NCBI GenBank assembly: GCA_033398695.1 | Contig: CM065810.1 | Location: forward strand, 139,839,215-139,903,214 | Direction of reading: 5' to 3' | Source of the DNA: Orobanche coerulescens | Taxonomy: Eukaryota; Streptophyta; Magnoliopsida; Lamiales; Orobanchaceae | Length of the DNA stretch: 64,000 nt | Shown: positions 21,929-34,800 of the stretch, in pieces | Numbering within the stretch: position 1 is the stretch's first letter | Layout: the number at the start of each line of letters is the position of its first letter | Translations under genes and position numbers: made by a program | The notes under the pieces: model-generated | The model's database searches: none | Seen by the model: only the letters and a program-made list of their open reading frames with translations | What the model was told of the DNA's origin: nothing

Positions 21929-24374
21929 TGTTGATAACAACCTCAGATTTTCCAAACTACCTTTGAGGATCTATAATCGAGATTTGGAGTAAGTCTTATG
22001 ATGGGAGGATTAACCGGGAATTCGTAGACATCAACACCATAGGGTCATTCTGATTCACATGAGTATGATATGTGTGAATATAACGTACGCTAAGCTCTAT
22101 GCATTACATACGTTATACCCTCAGGCAAGGCAGTCGTATGAACTGAGAAGAACTATCCAATGCATGCTTAGCGTGCGCTAATCCTTGTAGCTTACGTGCG
22201 CTAACGTGCAGACGTAACGTACGTTACGTATGTGTGTAACGTACGTTACGAAGAGAACAGTTAGTGTTCGGCCATCTCTTTATGCTTTTCCTCGTGTGAT
22301 TGATTGTTTATTTAATGATAGGATATTAAGGACGAATTTCCTACGATAATCCAGTGTTGAGCCTTTCCGATCATCGTTTCCGTTGGAGTTCCAGATTGTT
22401 CCAATCAACTGTATTTCCGGAGTATTAGCGAGAGATTACCAAGACAAGTACCTTGATATACGAATTATAATTACGTGAAATCATTGTTGCTGAAGTGTAT
22501 GAATCATGTTATGAATATCTGCATTTATATTATATATATATATATATAGATATGCATGGATATATGTATATGTATATGAATATACATATGGAGATAAATG
22601 TTGGGTGATTCATACCAATATTAGTCGACGTACTCAACTTAGACTAAAGTACGAATAATATTTATAGAGGTAATATGGTAATGTTTGTATTTTCGGTTGA
22701 GTTACGATATAAGGATATTTATGTAGTATTGATTGATAGTGTTGAAGGCCTAATGTACTAAGTCTTGATGAATAACTGTGAGTTATTGTTTATTTTGCGT
22801 AGTTGCGTACTGGCGAATAAATTATGTGAATTGATGAACTGATTTGATAATTGTTGCAACGGTTGACTGTATGCTTGGTGTTTGTAATAATGTGAATACT
22901 TGTTATGAGAGACGTCATATCCGGGTACCTCTGAGGGCAGGGCGTGCACTCCGGCCTGATGCACGCTGCAATGAGCGGCTCCATATGATTGGTGAACACT
23001 GGTGTTACTTAATGCGCGAGCAAGGGGCGGCTCCTATGGGAGTGAACGCCGGTGCGGTGACATGTGCAATGGGGGCCAATATAGTGGAGTGAACACCGGT
23101 ACACAGGTGTGCAAGGGAGGCGCCTGGCAGGCTTATTGGTAACGGATATTTGAGTGATAGCTAAGACCCCATTACCAAATGATTTTCGAAATTTAAATCT
23201 TTGCAACTTGCTTTAAATGTTGGTCTTGATGTAGACCGCGATTCGTGTTTTCTGGAGTTCATTCCAACTTGTTCTAAATGTTGGTATCAGGGTTAACTAA
23301 CCAAAGATATTTGACGAGATCTCCGAGGGTTAATTAATCAGGGGTCTTGAGCAGGTTTTGTCGAATGAGAGGTTGTGCATTTGATTGTACTGTGTTGATT
23401 ATTCTGTGTATTAGGTCGAGGACCCCGTGAGATGTTGAGATTTGATCTCGTGATGATATTATTTAGATTGGGCCGAGAACCCCGTGAGATGTTGTAATGA
23501 TTCGCTTGTGATAGTGCTTTATCATTTGAGAGTCGAGGACCCCGAATAACGTTGTAATAGTTTTCTTGGAAATTGTTTTCCACATGTTGGGTCAAGGACC
23601 CGGGAGCTTTTGAAGTATTTTCTAAAGTATTTCCATTTGATTTTCAAAACCCCAAGATGACCCGAGTCAATATTAATGTTTTCGAACTTTCTTATCAAAA
23701 TACTTTTCCTTTTATAAAAAGGGATTTTTCTGACTCCTTGGGCTCGTTTAAAGTTTCATTGGTGTTATGTTCTGTAAGGAGAATATGACAATGTGATTAT
23801 CTTTCACCTTGTGTATGTAATGCTATTCTGTGTTGACCATTTAAATGTGTGGTTTGTGTTAAGGTTTCACGACTGTTGAGTTTTGTGTTGTTATTATTCG
23901 TATATCTTGTATATTATGTACTTGCACTAGCAAAATTCTAGTTTGCTAACCCTCGAGTTTTCGGGGGGTGGGTGCCTGTTATGCGCTCAAGTTTTAGCAG
24001 CTCGGGAGCAGTCACCGGATTGGCTGGGAAGGAGATGAAGGACAATGATACTAATCACACCAGAGTCAGAGTCTTTTCTTTTGTTTCATTTGGTCGGTAA
24101 TTCTCTGTCGTTCGAGTATTCACCCTTGCATGGGTGTAGTTTTCATTTATTAAATTGAGTTGTCATTCTTTTCTGTGTTCAAGTTTATTTTTGTCATTGA
24201 GATGTAAATTTCCTTTGTTTCTGAATTGTTTAATGACCTTGTCGGTCTGCGTTGTATTTAGATTGACCCCGGTCGGTCAATCATTTTGTAGTCTAGTAGA
24301 GTTTAGCCTTGTAGATCCTTGTAAGAAGGGCCTACGGCGTGTAACATTTACGGATGTATTCTGGGGGTGTTACA
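21929..24374 (+). repeat. Right LTR of composite E
   Basis: It runs from TGTTGATAACAACC at 21929 to GGTGTTACA at 24374. It contains dyads ACGTACGTTACG and TAGCGTGCGCTA at 22080-22260, a TA microsatellite at 22531-22550, two tandem-repeat zones (22925-23110 and 23410-23600) and an AACCC...GGGGGG hairpin at 23947-23967. The left end abuts copia F without a polypurine tract, so internal sequence next to it has been lost. Confidence 0.6.
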
Positions 24375-24853
24375 AGTCTGAAGCCTTTGATAAGTTCAAA
24401 GACTTTAAGGCAGAAATAGAGAAGCGTCATGGAAAGAGTATCAAGTCACTACGATCTCATCGTGGTGGCGAATACCTTAGTGGAGAGTTCTTGGATTTTT
24501 TGGCGAATGAGGGGATTTCGTCCCAGCTCACTGCGCCGGGAACTCCACAACAAAATGGATTTTCTGAGAGAAGGAATAGAACTCTTTTAGAAATGGTTAG
24601 ATCAATGATGAGTTATTTGGATTTACCTATTTTGTTTTGGGGATACACCTTAGAAATAGCGACGTACATTCTAAACCTAGTGCCTTCGAAATCAGTTCCA
24701 AAAACACCCATAGAACTATGGAGTGGGCAAAAGCCCAGTCTAGGACATGTTCCGATTTCGGGTACCCCAACACATGTGCTGAATAAGGAAGCTGATAAAT
24801 TGGCATCTCATACATAAGTACGAGTGTTTGTGGGATATCCTAAATGAACGAAG
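24375..24853 (+). pseudogene. Copia K integrase core, continuation
   Basis: The frame continues the integrase interrupted at 12493: SIKSLRSHRGGEYLSGEF and TAPGTPQQNGFSERRNRTLL are the second Asp-like and Glu regions of the copia integrase catalytic core. In the first motif the expected Asp is His (RSHRGGEY), which would remove a catalytic residue. After LPILFWGYTLEIATYILN it reads to a stop at 24815-24817. Element A is inserted at 24854. Confidence 0.85.
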
Positions 24854-25164
24854 TGTAATACCCGAATTTTTAGTACAAATTTTTCGCGTTATTTTATCTG
24901 AGATATACTGTATAGTTTGGTATCTATACAGTATGGATAAAATAAATTGAGAATCGAGACAGCTATACTGCTGTGATTGTCGTTTTTGATTGACAGATAT
25001 ATTCAGGATATGTTGTATCAGATTGAACTGATTTGGATATCAGGTATACCGTATGAGAATATTTTTGGATTCAGTATGTGTATTTAGTATGCCGTATGTT
25101 TGTATTTTGTACGCCGAGACGTCGGACAGGAACAGTTGGATTTTTGGCTAAGTATAAAAGTCAT

Positions 25165-25735
25165 TACATACGTTAAGCCTTGGAGCTTACGTACGTAAAA
25201 TGTGTTAGCTTACGTACGTTATATATTGTACATAACATACGTAACAAGAGGAATCGGGCAGTGGGGCCCGTGGTCGGCAGCTTTCGACGCATATGTGGAA
25301 AGGTGAGTCAACGGATGGAGTTACGTACGTTATACAGGGTGTGTTACGTACGTAATACGAGTATAATACTGTAGCAAGTCAACGTACGTATCACGTACGT
25401 AACGGAATAAGTGTTACGTACGTTACGGGGCGGCTGGCCGAGTCGTGGCCGAGATGACCTGGATGGCCGAGCATGGCCGGTCGTGACTCGTTGGAATGGC
25501 CGAGCATGGTCGGCAGTGACTCGTGGGGGGTGGCCGATCACGGTCGGTAGTGACTCACAGGGATGGCTAGGACTGGCCGATTACGTACGTAAGGCAGTGG
25601 CCGGTTACGGCCGTAAGGGCCAGTTACGTACGTAAGCCAGCTGCCGATTACGTACGCAAGGATACCAAACGAACTGGGCAGTAGGGTCGGCCGCGGACGG
25701 CTACGTACGTAAGGACCCGCGAGTTACGTACGTAA
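25165..25735. promoter_or_regulatory. Dyad array in U3 of A LTR copy 1
   Basis: Around a dozen copies of TTACGTACGTAA-type palindromes and decayed versions (for example ACATACGTAA) stand 15-80 bp apart and end about 20 bp before the TATA-like box. The same array is at 40170-40736 (A2) and 53940-54515 (A3). Placement suggests an enhancer; the binding factor is unknown. Confidence 0.5.
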
Positions 25736-28700
25736 TGGTCTGGCAGGTTCCACCTATTTAAGTCCTGGACCGGGTCACTTCGGCATTTTTCATTTTTTCT
25801 TCATTTTTTCGCGATTCCTTCAGCAAAAGTGGATGGATTTGAGTAAGAGCAACATATAAAAACATGTTTTGGAAGTTGGAATCATGGATTAACATCATCT
25901 TCCACCCGGATCGAAGGTAAGAACACCTAAACATTTGGTTTTTGGATGTTCTTGAGGTTTCTTGGTGTTTTGGCCGATTTGCTTCGTTTTGATTCAGATT
26001 ATTGATAGAACTTGATTGTATACTCGTAATCATTCAATACTCTTGAAGTTTTGTGGATCGAATTCGAGTATTTCTTCGAATAAACGATTAAATTGGACTA
26101 TGCCTTCAAAGTGTTCGATGAAATGTCTCAATGAGTAGAACTTGGAAAATTCTACACGTTTTCGTATGAATGATGGTTGAAATGATATTGTTGTGATGAT
26201 TCTTGGTAATTATGGGAATTTTGTTAAGGGAAGGTAATGAATTGGTGATCAAATGATTCGATTATGTTGTTATGATTATGGAATAGTGGTATTCTCGATG
26301 TTCTTGGTGGTTTGTTGCGATTCATGATGTTATGAGAAGTATATATGTTGAAGAACATGATTATATACACCTTGAATTATGATTAAGGGTTGTTTAGATG
26401 TTATAAAACATCGGGTTATGTTGTTTTATGGATTATGAACGTGAATTTGGATAATTCGTGTTCTTGAAGAACTCTTGAGTTACATGTTATGATTTTGGAA
26501 GGATTTCAGATAATTTTGGAATGTGATTATTCACGATAATAATCGGTAAATTGTTTTTTACGAATTTACAAGTATGAACAAGAAGGAGTTTTGTCTTCGT
26601 ATTTGGAGTTGAAGTTGGAATCGAATATGTTATAAAATCCTTAATGTCGAGATGAATTGATCATTGATTTGATGAATACGTTTTAAAGTGTTGGTGTTTT
26701 GGATATGAATATGGAATATTCACATTTAGAACTAAGTTATGTATCTTGGCATAATATTCGTATAGGAATACGAATATGATTTCGAGTTTGATGAGAATTA
26801 TTATTCATGTTTGAATTTGGAAATTCATACTTATTGAATAAGTGTTCAATTCGGATAATGGAATTATTTGAAACTCTTGGAATATGGTATCTATAATGTT
26901 GAATTAATCGGATCGTCCAGATTGATGATGATAATCGGTAATTGGTTTATATTATGAATTTACAAGGAGGAAACTTGTATCCGTATTTAAGGTTGAATTT
27001 GGAATCGGTAATGTTAGACCCTTATTGGTTTAAATTGATTATTGATATGATCTTCGGATTGTGGAATCGTATTGTGGTTTTGAATTCGTGATCGATTGAT
27101 TTGGTTGTTCGGATTTGTGTTTAATTGGGATATTGTAGAACCGTTGTGTTTGTTGATCGGTTATTGATTGTTATTTGTGATCATCGAGTTAGGGATTGTA
27201 TTGTGGATATGAGTTCGTATTTGTTGAGTTGGATTATTTGGTTTTATGTATATGATCGAGGTTTCGTTGAACCGTTGAGTTTGTTGGTTGGGTATGTCGA
27301 TTATTGATTTTTATCGAATGTGTGTTAATCGGTTATTCAATAGGTTGATATGTTTTGATCGTGGATTATGACTGTTGTGTGGCGGTCGAAGAGTTCGTAG
27401 ATTGCTTTTGGTCGGGGCTGAGGAGCTCGTAGACTAAGGCAATGGATTTTGGGTACGACTTCATGGTATCGGTATCGAGGCAAGTTTATACTTGTTCAAT
27501 TTATAATATTTGATGAATGGTTTCGTTTTCATTTCATTTATAATTCGTATAGCAATGTTGTTAGAAATGTAAGTTGTCGGGATAATGGTTAGTACATCGT
27601 GCTCTGGTTTGTATTAAATCATAAGGTATATGATTTAATTGTGTTCAAGGAAGACGTGAGTTATCTTTCGTTAAGTATATAGAATATCGAATATCGAGGA
27701 TAGTTATCGTGTCGATATTGATGTCGGGATGGTGGTTTGTTGGTATAAATGGACTATACCTATTTCGGGATTATTCGTATAACTGTGTGTTCGTTCAGGG
27801 ATGTTGGTTCGTGGAAAGGATGTTGTCTCCGGCTTTGAGGTAATTTATGTATTGTTCAGTTATGAGATAATTATTATGTTGAGTTGTTGTATATGTTGTA
27901 CGTTGAGGCTTCGTGTATTGAGATTCATATTGGTTGTTCGTTGATGGATGTCGATCCCAGAACTGTTGTCTGAGATTGTTGATGGTATGGATTATCCTTT
28001 GGGGTTTGTGATCCCAGGGTTGTTGTTTTGAATATTGATTGGTCGTGTCGACTTTTCATTGTCAGACTATTGTTGTTCACTTCGGTGAGTCTTTTGATCC
28101 TTATTGGTTATGTGTTTCTTTGAGTTTCGTTGTCATGTTGCATCGTGACATATCTGGAGTCATATCTGCATTCTGATTGGATATTGTGTAGGATTTTTAG
28201 CCGGGCACATATATAGTCATGCGTGAATATTTTCCGTGAAAGGCTGTGCACACGAGACGTAGTTCGTTGAGGCTAATTAGGTACATTGTCCCACGTATAT
28301 CCTGGATTCCGTATACGGGGTGGACATGTGCACTGACACATATTCGGATCGGGCGTACTATGATTTCCATCTTTGAGCCATATTGTTTGGTCGTTCATCC
28401 TCCATTCATGGTTGGGTATGTTCGACGGTTTGTGACTGGTTGTTCATACGCCCGAGGGGTATGTTCGACAGTCAGAGTTATTTCTTTGAGATCCATTATT
28501 GTTGATCATTTGGAGTTTACCTTGTTGATGGTATTCTCAGTTATTATTGGTCTTTTGTTGATCATTTGGAGTTTACCTTGTTGATGGTATTCTCGATTAT
28601 TGTTGATCCCTTGTTGATCGTGTCGGAGTTATCATGTTGATGGTATTCCCAGTTATCGTGATCCTTTATTGGTCGTATTGGAGTTATCATGTCGATGATA

Positions 28701-29252
28701 TTCTCAGTTGATTTATCGGTTGATCTGGTTATTGATCGTATAAGCATTCAGATTGTACGTCGATGTTCGGGATTTGTTATCATTATCATGTGATAGTTGA
28801 TCTACAGTATGTTGTGTATTATTGGTTTATCCAGGTTGAGATTTGATTGTGTAATCCGACGGACAGGATTTGGCACAGATTGGATTATTTCCACACTTAT
28901 GAGCTATGATGATGTTTTGAGGATTGTTGGTATTTTTGGAATACAGTACAGATAATAGATGTTGAGTTCATTTCGTCATTTGAGAATGCGAAATATGGAT
29001 TATGGTAAGGATTGATTTGTTATGAATTGCCATGGATTGGTAAGGTTATGACGGTAAGATTACGTTGGTAGTATTCTTACAGTATTACTACATTGGTATG
29101 TAATTATTTATGATGATGTTATCGATATCATTGTTGAGTATTGTGGCTGACCCCATCGTGGGCTTTATTTTTAGGTACTCGGAGATCGAGCTAGTAGCGG
29201 TCGTGAAGGGATGAGCTTCCCGATGTGATCTGGCGGTGGCATGTTTTGGAGT

Positions 29253-31658
29253 TGTAATACCCGAGATTTGTGATATGTATTTGGAACTTGTGATATTGTA
29301 ATTGTTGCACTTTGATCTGAGTATTATTCTCCGTATTTCATAATCCGGTGTTGTTGAGCGTATGATTTCATGAATGTGATTTAAAAATTGTGTTTCTGTG
29401 CTTGTAGCGCACGCTATCGTCTAAGTGTAGCGTACGCTAACTTATATCCATAGCGCACGCTACGAAGGAACCTTAGCGCACGCTATACGTGGTCAATATG
29501 ATTGAGACGTGTTGGTAGGTGAGATCAGGCCGGGGATCTTGGTCGGATTGTGTCGGGATGAACCTGGACGGCTTTCGGGAAAAAGCCAAGTCAATGCGTT
29601 AGCGCACGCTACTCACATGAGGGTAGCGCACGCTAAAGGCCGAGTACAGTGAAATCAGTAAGTTTCAAATAGCCGTTAGCGCACGCTATGAATATAGACT
29701 AGCGCGCGCTAATAACCATCTATATATAGGACAACATCCCTTTTCGTATTTTCAGTCTTTTCACTTCCCTCATCCGAATCCTTATACTTAGAGAATTACT
29801 CTCTCCATCCTAAACACTTAATATCAGCATCCTAGCTCGTGTGGAAGATTGTAGATCATTGGGGATTGGTGTTCAAGCCTTCGGCGTTGGATTACTTCGA
29901 ATTCCTCCTTGTTCTTCACTACTTTGAGGTAGGTGATTCTTCACTAATACTAAGTACTAGTATGAAGGACGTTTTGATCATGATTATCTAGTCAGTTAAA
30001 TTCGTTAGTAGTCGAACATCATGTGTTAGAAGGATATTTTTGACGTTTTGGCACTTATTCATCGTATAATCCATTGAACCTTTTTAGTATATGGACTCCT
30101 AAGCATATTCATGTATCTTCAAAACCGATTATGACCACTATATGGAGATTACCTAGTTCTTATGTTTTACGTAAGGAATCATATGTTTTGGGACTTGGAA
30201 TGAATTGAACTTAGAATATTTTCTTGAAGATCAAGATGAATTATGGTGTAGTAATGATGATACGTATCCTGGTGTCTCGTAGTCATTTAATCCATAAATA
30301 TCTTTCATAAACCGTATGAGCATGATATGCACGGAGTTGGTATGTATTAATACTGAGGATTTCATGAGTTTTCATCACCTTTAGCTCAAGTTTTTACCCA
30401 GTAGTGACTGCCATGCACGATTAGCGCACACTGAGATGTATATATTAACGTGCGCTATCGGGAATGATTAACGTACGCTACGTTGGGTACGTAACGTACG
30501 TTATATCATCGAGCAGGCGGTCGGTACATTCGAGAAGCTGTCGCATACGGCTAGCGCACCTAAACTTGGTCATTTTACGTTAACGGGCAGGCTTAGCGCA
30601 CTTTACGTAGAGTACGTAACGCGCGCTAAGTAGTTCAGGCAGAATTCATTTTTAGAGCTTGCGGCCGTAAACCGGATTGTTAGACGTTCGTACGACTTGA
30701 GAGGAATTCTTTATTATTTCTTAGGTCAGAGCCTTGCATAGGGGACGATCGAGGGGCGGTGGCATACGGACGCGTGTCATTTGTTGGAGTATTTCATCCT
30801 TGCCATTTTCGAGGCAAGTATCATATGTTGAGTTTGATTTATATTGGAACTTTGATCATGCTTATGGTTTTGTTCATGTTGTCGAATATGATATGTATTT
30901 CTGAAATTTCTCGTGGTATTCGTTGTTAATGGTTCGTATTGATAAACATATTGAAATGCATATATGTATGCATAATTGATTGGTTTATGGTATAAATGAT
31001 CCGAGGGGATCATGAGGATCTATGCTGAGGGCGCTGCATCGAATGTCCATCATGCGTTGGTCCGACGGGATCATCATGGGGATCTATGATGAGGGCGCTG
31101 GATCGCTGGACGGGTTTTCCACCATGTGTTGGTCCGACGGGATCATCATGGGGATCTATACCAAGGGCGCTGGATCGCTGGATTACCCTGTATTGTGTTG
31201 ATGGAATCGTGAGGATTCACATCGTTGGATTCCGATGACGGAAGTCTGTTTACATGTTTTATGATGTACTGATGATTTATGTATTATGATACTTGTACTA
31301 GTATTATTTTGCTAACCCCTTCGGGGGTGGACATTGTTTTAATGTTCAAGTAGCCGAGGAATGGGAAAGCAACCACAGTACCGACAGGACGATGAAACGG
31401 CTCAGTGATGTGGTTGATGTTTATTATTTTTGTGATTTGTCTTCTTGGTTCATTTAGTACTCGAGTACGTACGTTTTAATAATGTCATTTTCGATATGGT
31501 TGTATAAGTTAACTCATTGGATCAGTTGAACCAAATCTGTATTTCGAACTTCAGTTGTACGAGTGGATTATATTTATATTTCATTTAAATTAGCCTTGTA
31601 AATCCTCCTAAAAGGGTTTACGGCGCTGTAATTATTCCGAATATCTCGGGGTGTTACA
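29253..31658 (+). repeat. 5' LTR of B
   Basis: TGTAATACCCGAG...CGGGGTGTTACA, 2406 bp. It contains dyads TAGCGCACGCTA (29405-29416) and TAGCGTACGCTA (29428-29439) with more to 29712, and a TATA box TATATATAGG (29721-29730). A second dyad cluster lies downstream of the TATA box (30420-30640), followed by about 70-bp tandem repeats (30998-31195) and an AACCCCTTCGGGGGT hairpin (31314-31328). Confidence 0.9.
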
Positions 31659-31891
31659 GAATATGGTATCAGAGCTAAGATTCATGGATATCTTGGCAGT
31701 CGGGTTAGTTGGGTCTGTTTACGTTATTTGATTATTGGTCGTTTGTAACATCACTGCTGAGCCAGCATCGTCGTGTGGACCGTGGTTGTAAGTTTCCTAA
31801 TCTCAAATACTACCATTTTATTTTTTTGTGAACATTGATGGACGTACTTTTAGAAAGTTTGCCCTGGATATTGAGTATTTGTGTTTACAGT

Positions 31892-34800
31892 ATGTCGAGA
31901 GGAGGTCGTGGACGCGGACGCGGTCGTGGACGCGGACGTGGAAATGCGAGACAAGAAGATTCGGTGTCTACCCCAGAAATAACCGCTAGCCGAACGGATT
32001 CCCATTCCGGGGGACAACAGGGATCAGCAAATAATAATGCAGATCCTAACGTGCCGGGAGTGCTTCAGCAGGTGGTTGCTTAGATAAACTAGTTTGCTCA
32101 AGTTGTGGATCGCATGCAGACGGCGATGGGACAACAGCATAACGTGGATAATCGGGGAGATAAATGGCTTACTGAGGTGATCAAATTGCATCCTCCGAAA
32201 TTCGACGGTTCTGCTGAGACGCTTTCTTGGGATCACTGGCTGAAGGAGTTGGAGAAGATTTTTGCGGGGATTAACTGTCCCAACGACAGAAAGGTTCCGG
32301 TCGCCCAGTATCTTCTGACGGGGGAGGCTTTCGACTTGTGGGAGGCCATTCGACTTGAGGAGCATAATGTCGACTGGACAGAGTTCAAATTAATGATGGA
32401 AGCACAGTATTGTCCTCGCCCAGTTAGAGAGGCCCGAGTGCGGGAGTTTTTCTCACCACAAAATTCAGAGGCATCAGTGACAGACGTGATTAAGACCTTT
32501 AATCACCAGCTGACTTATGTGCGCCACTTGGTCAGGACTGAGGCGGAGAGGATCTTCCATTTTGACATGCGAATGAAGCCGGAAATTCAGCAATATATGT
32601 CCGGATTTGATTGTACTACTTTGCGACAGTATCAGGACAAGGCGCTGGCCTATGATATGAAAGAGGCGGCAGTAGAGAAATCAACGGAAGCAAAGAAGCA
32701 GAAAGTGGCTGGCAACTTCACGGAGAATAAGAGTAGTGGGCCTCGCAGGGGCCAGTCCTCTTTTCATTCATCCAGGAGGCCTCCACATCCTTCTCGAGGA
32801 GGAAAGAAGTTCCGGGCAGCACCAACCATTTCAGACGCAGGGAATAAATGTTATAACTGTGGCAAAGCGGGACATGTTCAACGTGACTGTTTCGCGCCTG
32901 CTGTGACCTGTTTCGAGTGTGGACAGGAAGGGCATCGCGCAACATTTTGTGGGAATGCAACTCGATCTTTTAGCACTCTCACTCCTGTACCGGTTCCGAA
33001 GGACACTAGTGTAAACCAGACGCAGCAAAGCGGTTTCCAGCAGCAGAATGTCGGGAAAAGAGAAGCATCGAGCGCTGGGTCCGTCCCTCCACGTATTTAC
33101 GAAATGAAGAAGTCAGACAATCATAACACAGTGGTTGCATCAGGTACGATTCAGATCCTTTTGCAACCAGTTAGTGTCTTATTCGATTCAAGGGCTACAC
33201 ATTCTTTTATATCTTTGAACTGTGTTAATCGTTTGAAAATCTCGTGCTTGTATGATTGTGAACCTTATGTTGTGGGTTTACCGAGCGGAGAGAAAATTGT
33301 GGGAACCCTAGAAGCTAGAGATTTTCCAGTGTCTATAGGAGGGAGAGATTGGCCATCGAACCTTATTGTAGTTGACATCTACGGTGACGATTTAATTCTC
33401 GGAGACGATTGGCTCAACCGTTATGGAGCTATTCTGAATTACCGAAAGAGAGTCATTTCTATCATTGCTGATGACGGATCTGAACACTTATTCCGAGGAT
33501 GGAGACTGGGAAGTTCGGGAAAATTGACCAAAGCAATGAAAGCCGTGAAATTACTGAAGCAGGGATGTCATGGATTTTGGTGCTATGCCATGAGGAAAAA
33601 GGAAGGAGTAGATCTCTCATCTATTCCAGTTGTGAATGAATTCTCCGATGTATTTCCTGACGAACTACCTGGGTTACCTCCGCAGAGAGAGGTGGAATTC
33701 ACTATCGAATTAGATCCTGGAGCCGCTCCTATTTCCAGAGCACCATACCGCATGGCGCCAACCGAGATGTATGAGTTAAAGAAGCAACTAGAGGAATTAT
33801 TACAGAAGGGTTATATTCAACCTAGCGTTTCTCCTTGGGGAGCGCCCGTTCTCTTTGTCCGGAAGAAAGACGGATCCCTCCGATTGTGTATTGATTACAG
33901 GGAGCTCAACAAAGTGACAATCAAGAATAAGTATCCTATACCTCGGATCGACGACTTGTTTGATCAACTGCAAGGGGCAAGGGTATTCTCGAAGATTGAC
34001 TTGCGATCAGGATACCATCAGTTGAGAATTAAGGAGTCGGATATACCAAAGTCTGCTTTCGAGGTCGTGCAGACGCACTATGAATTTGTAGTGATGCCAT
34101 TTGGACTTACAAATGCTCCTGCGGTATTCATGCAAATGATGAATCGGGTATTCTTAGAATACTTGGATAAATTTGTGGTCGTCTTCATTGATGACATCTT
34201 GATATATTCGAAGGACACAGAGGAGCATGCCGAACATTTGCGTGTGGTTTTGAGCACCTTGAGGAAGGAACAGCTGTATGCAAAGCTTTCCAAATGCGAG
34301 TTACGGCTTAGGAAGTAACTTTCCTTGGGCATGTGATATCAGCTGACGGAGTTCAGGTGGACCCGAAGAAAGTCGAAGCAATCTTGGAATGGGAAGCTCC
34401 TAATAACGTGAAGGAAGTCCGGAGTTTCTTAGGACTTGCTGGATATTATCGCCGTTTTGTAGAGGGATTTTCCGAAATTGCTCGTCCGCTCACTCAGCTA
34501 TTACAGAAAACTCAAAGGTTCACGTGGGATGAGAGATGCCAGGCTGGTTTTGACGAACTTAAGAGGAGACTGACGACAACACCTATATTAGCGTTACCAG
34601 AGGGAACGGATGGATTCATGGTATACAGCGACGCTTCAAATCAGAGTCTGGGATGTGTGTTGATGCAAAAGGATAAAGTGATTGCTTATGCTTCTCGGCA
34701 GTTGAAACCATACGAGGTTAATTACCCGACTCATGATCTGGAGTTAGCAGCTGTAGTCTTTGCATTGAAAATTTGGAGACATTATTTGTACGGCACTCAT

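Larger units (their letters stand above)
12494..24374. mobile_element. Composite insertion E in copia integrase (gypsy-type LTR ends)
   Basis: The block begins TGTAATATCC at 12494 and ends GGTGTTACA at 24374, between copies of agtct (12489-12493 and 24375-24379). The K integrase frame reads through the junction (MRRKS on the left, then EAFDKFKDF on the right), which proves the boundaries. Left (12494-13540) and right (21929-24374) LTRs are related but diverged. Between them lie unrelated truncated pieces in both orientations. No gag-pol of E itself remains, so it was probably gutted by later insertions and deletions. Confidence 0.78.

Noticed and set aside
25180..25635. Short frames across the dyad arrays (also 40186 and 53956)
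   Set aside because: They follow from repeated palindromic sequence, which is open on both strands; no protein resemblance.
28246..28584. A 112-codon frame repeated in all three A LTRs (28246, 51700, 57023)
   Set aside because: It is conserved only because the LTRs are near-identical copies; the homologous block in C is frame-disrupted, so conservation is at nucleotide level and not protein level.
31892..31951. Arg-Gly-rich (RGG-like) RNA-binding protein start
   Set aside because: It is in frame with, and only stop-separated from, the gag of element B, so it is the gag N-terminus and not a separate gene.
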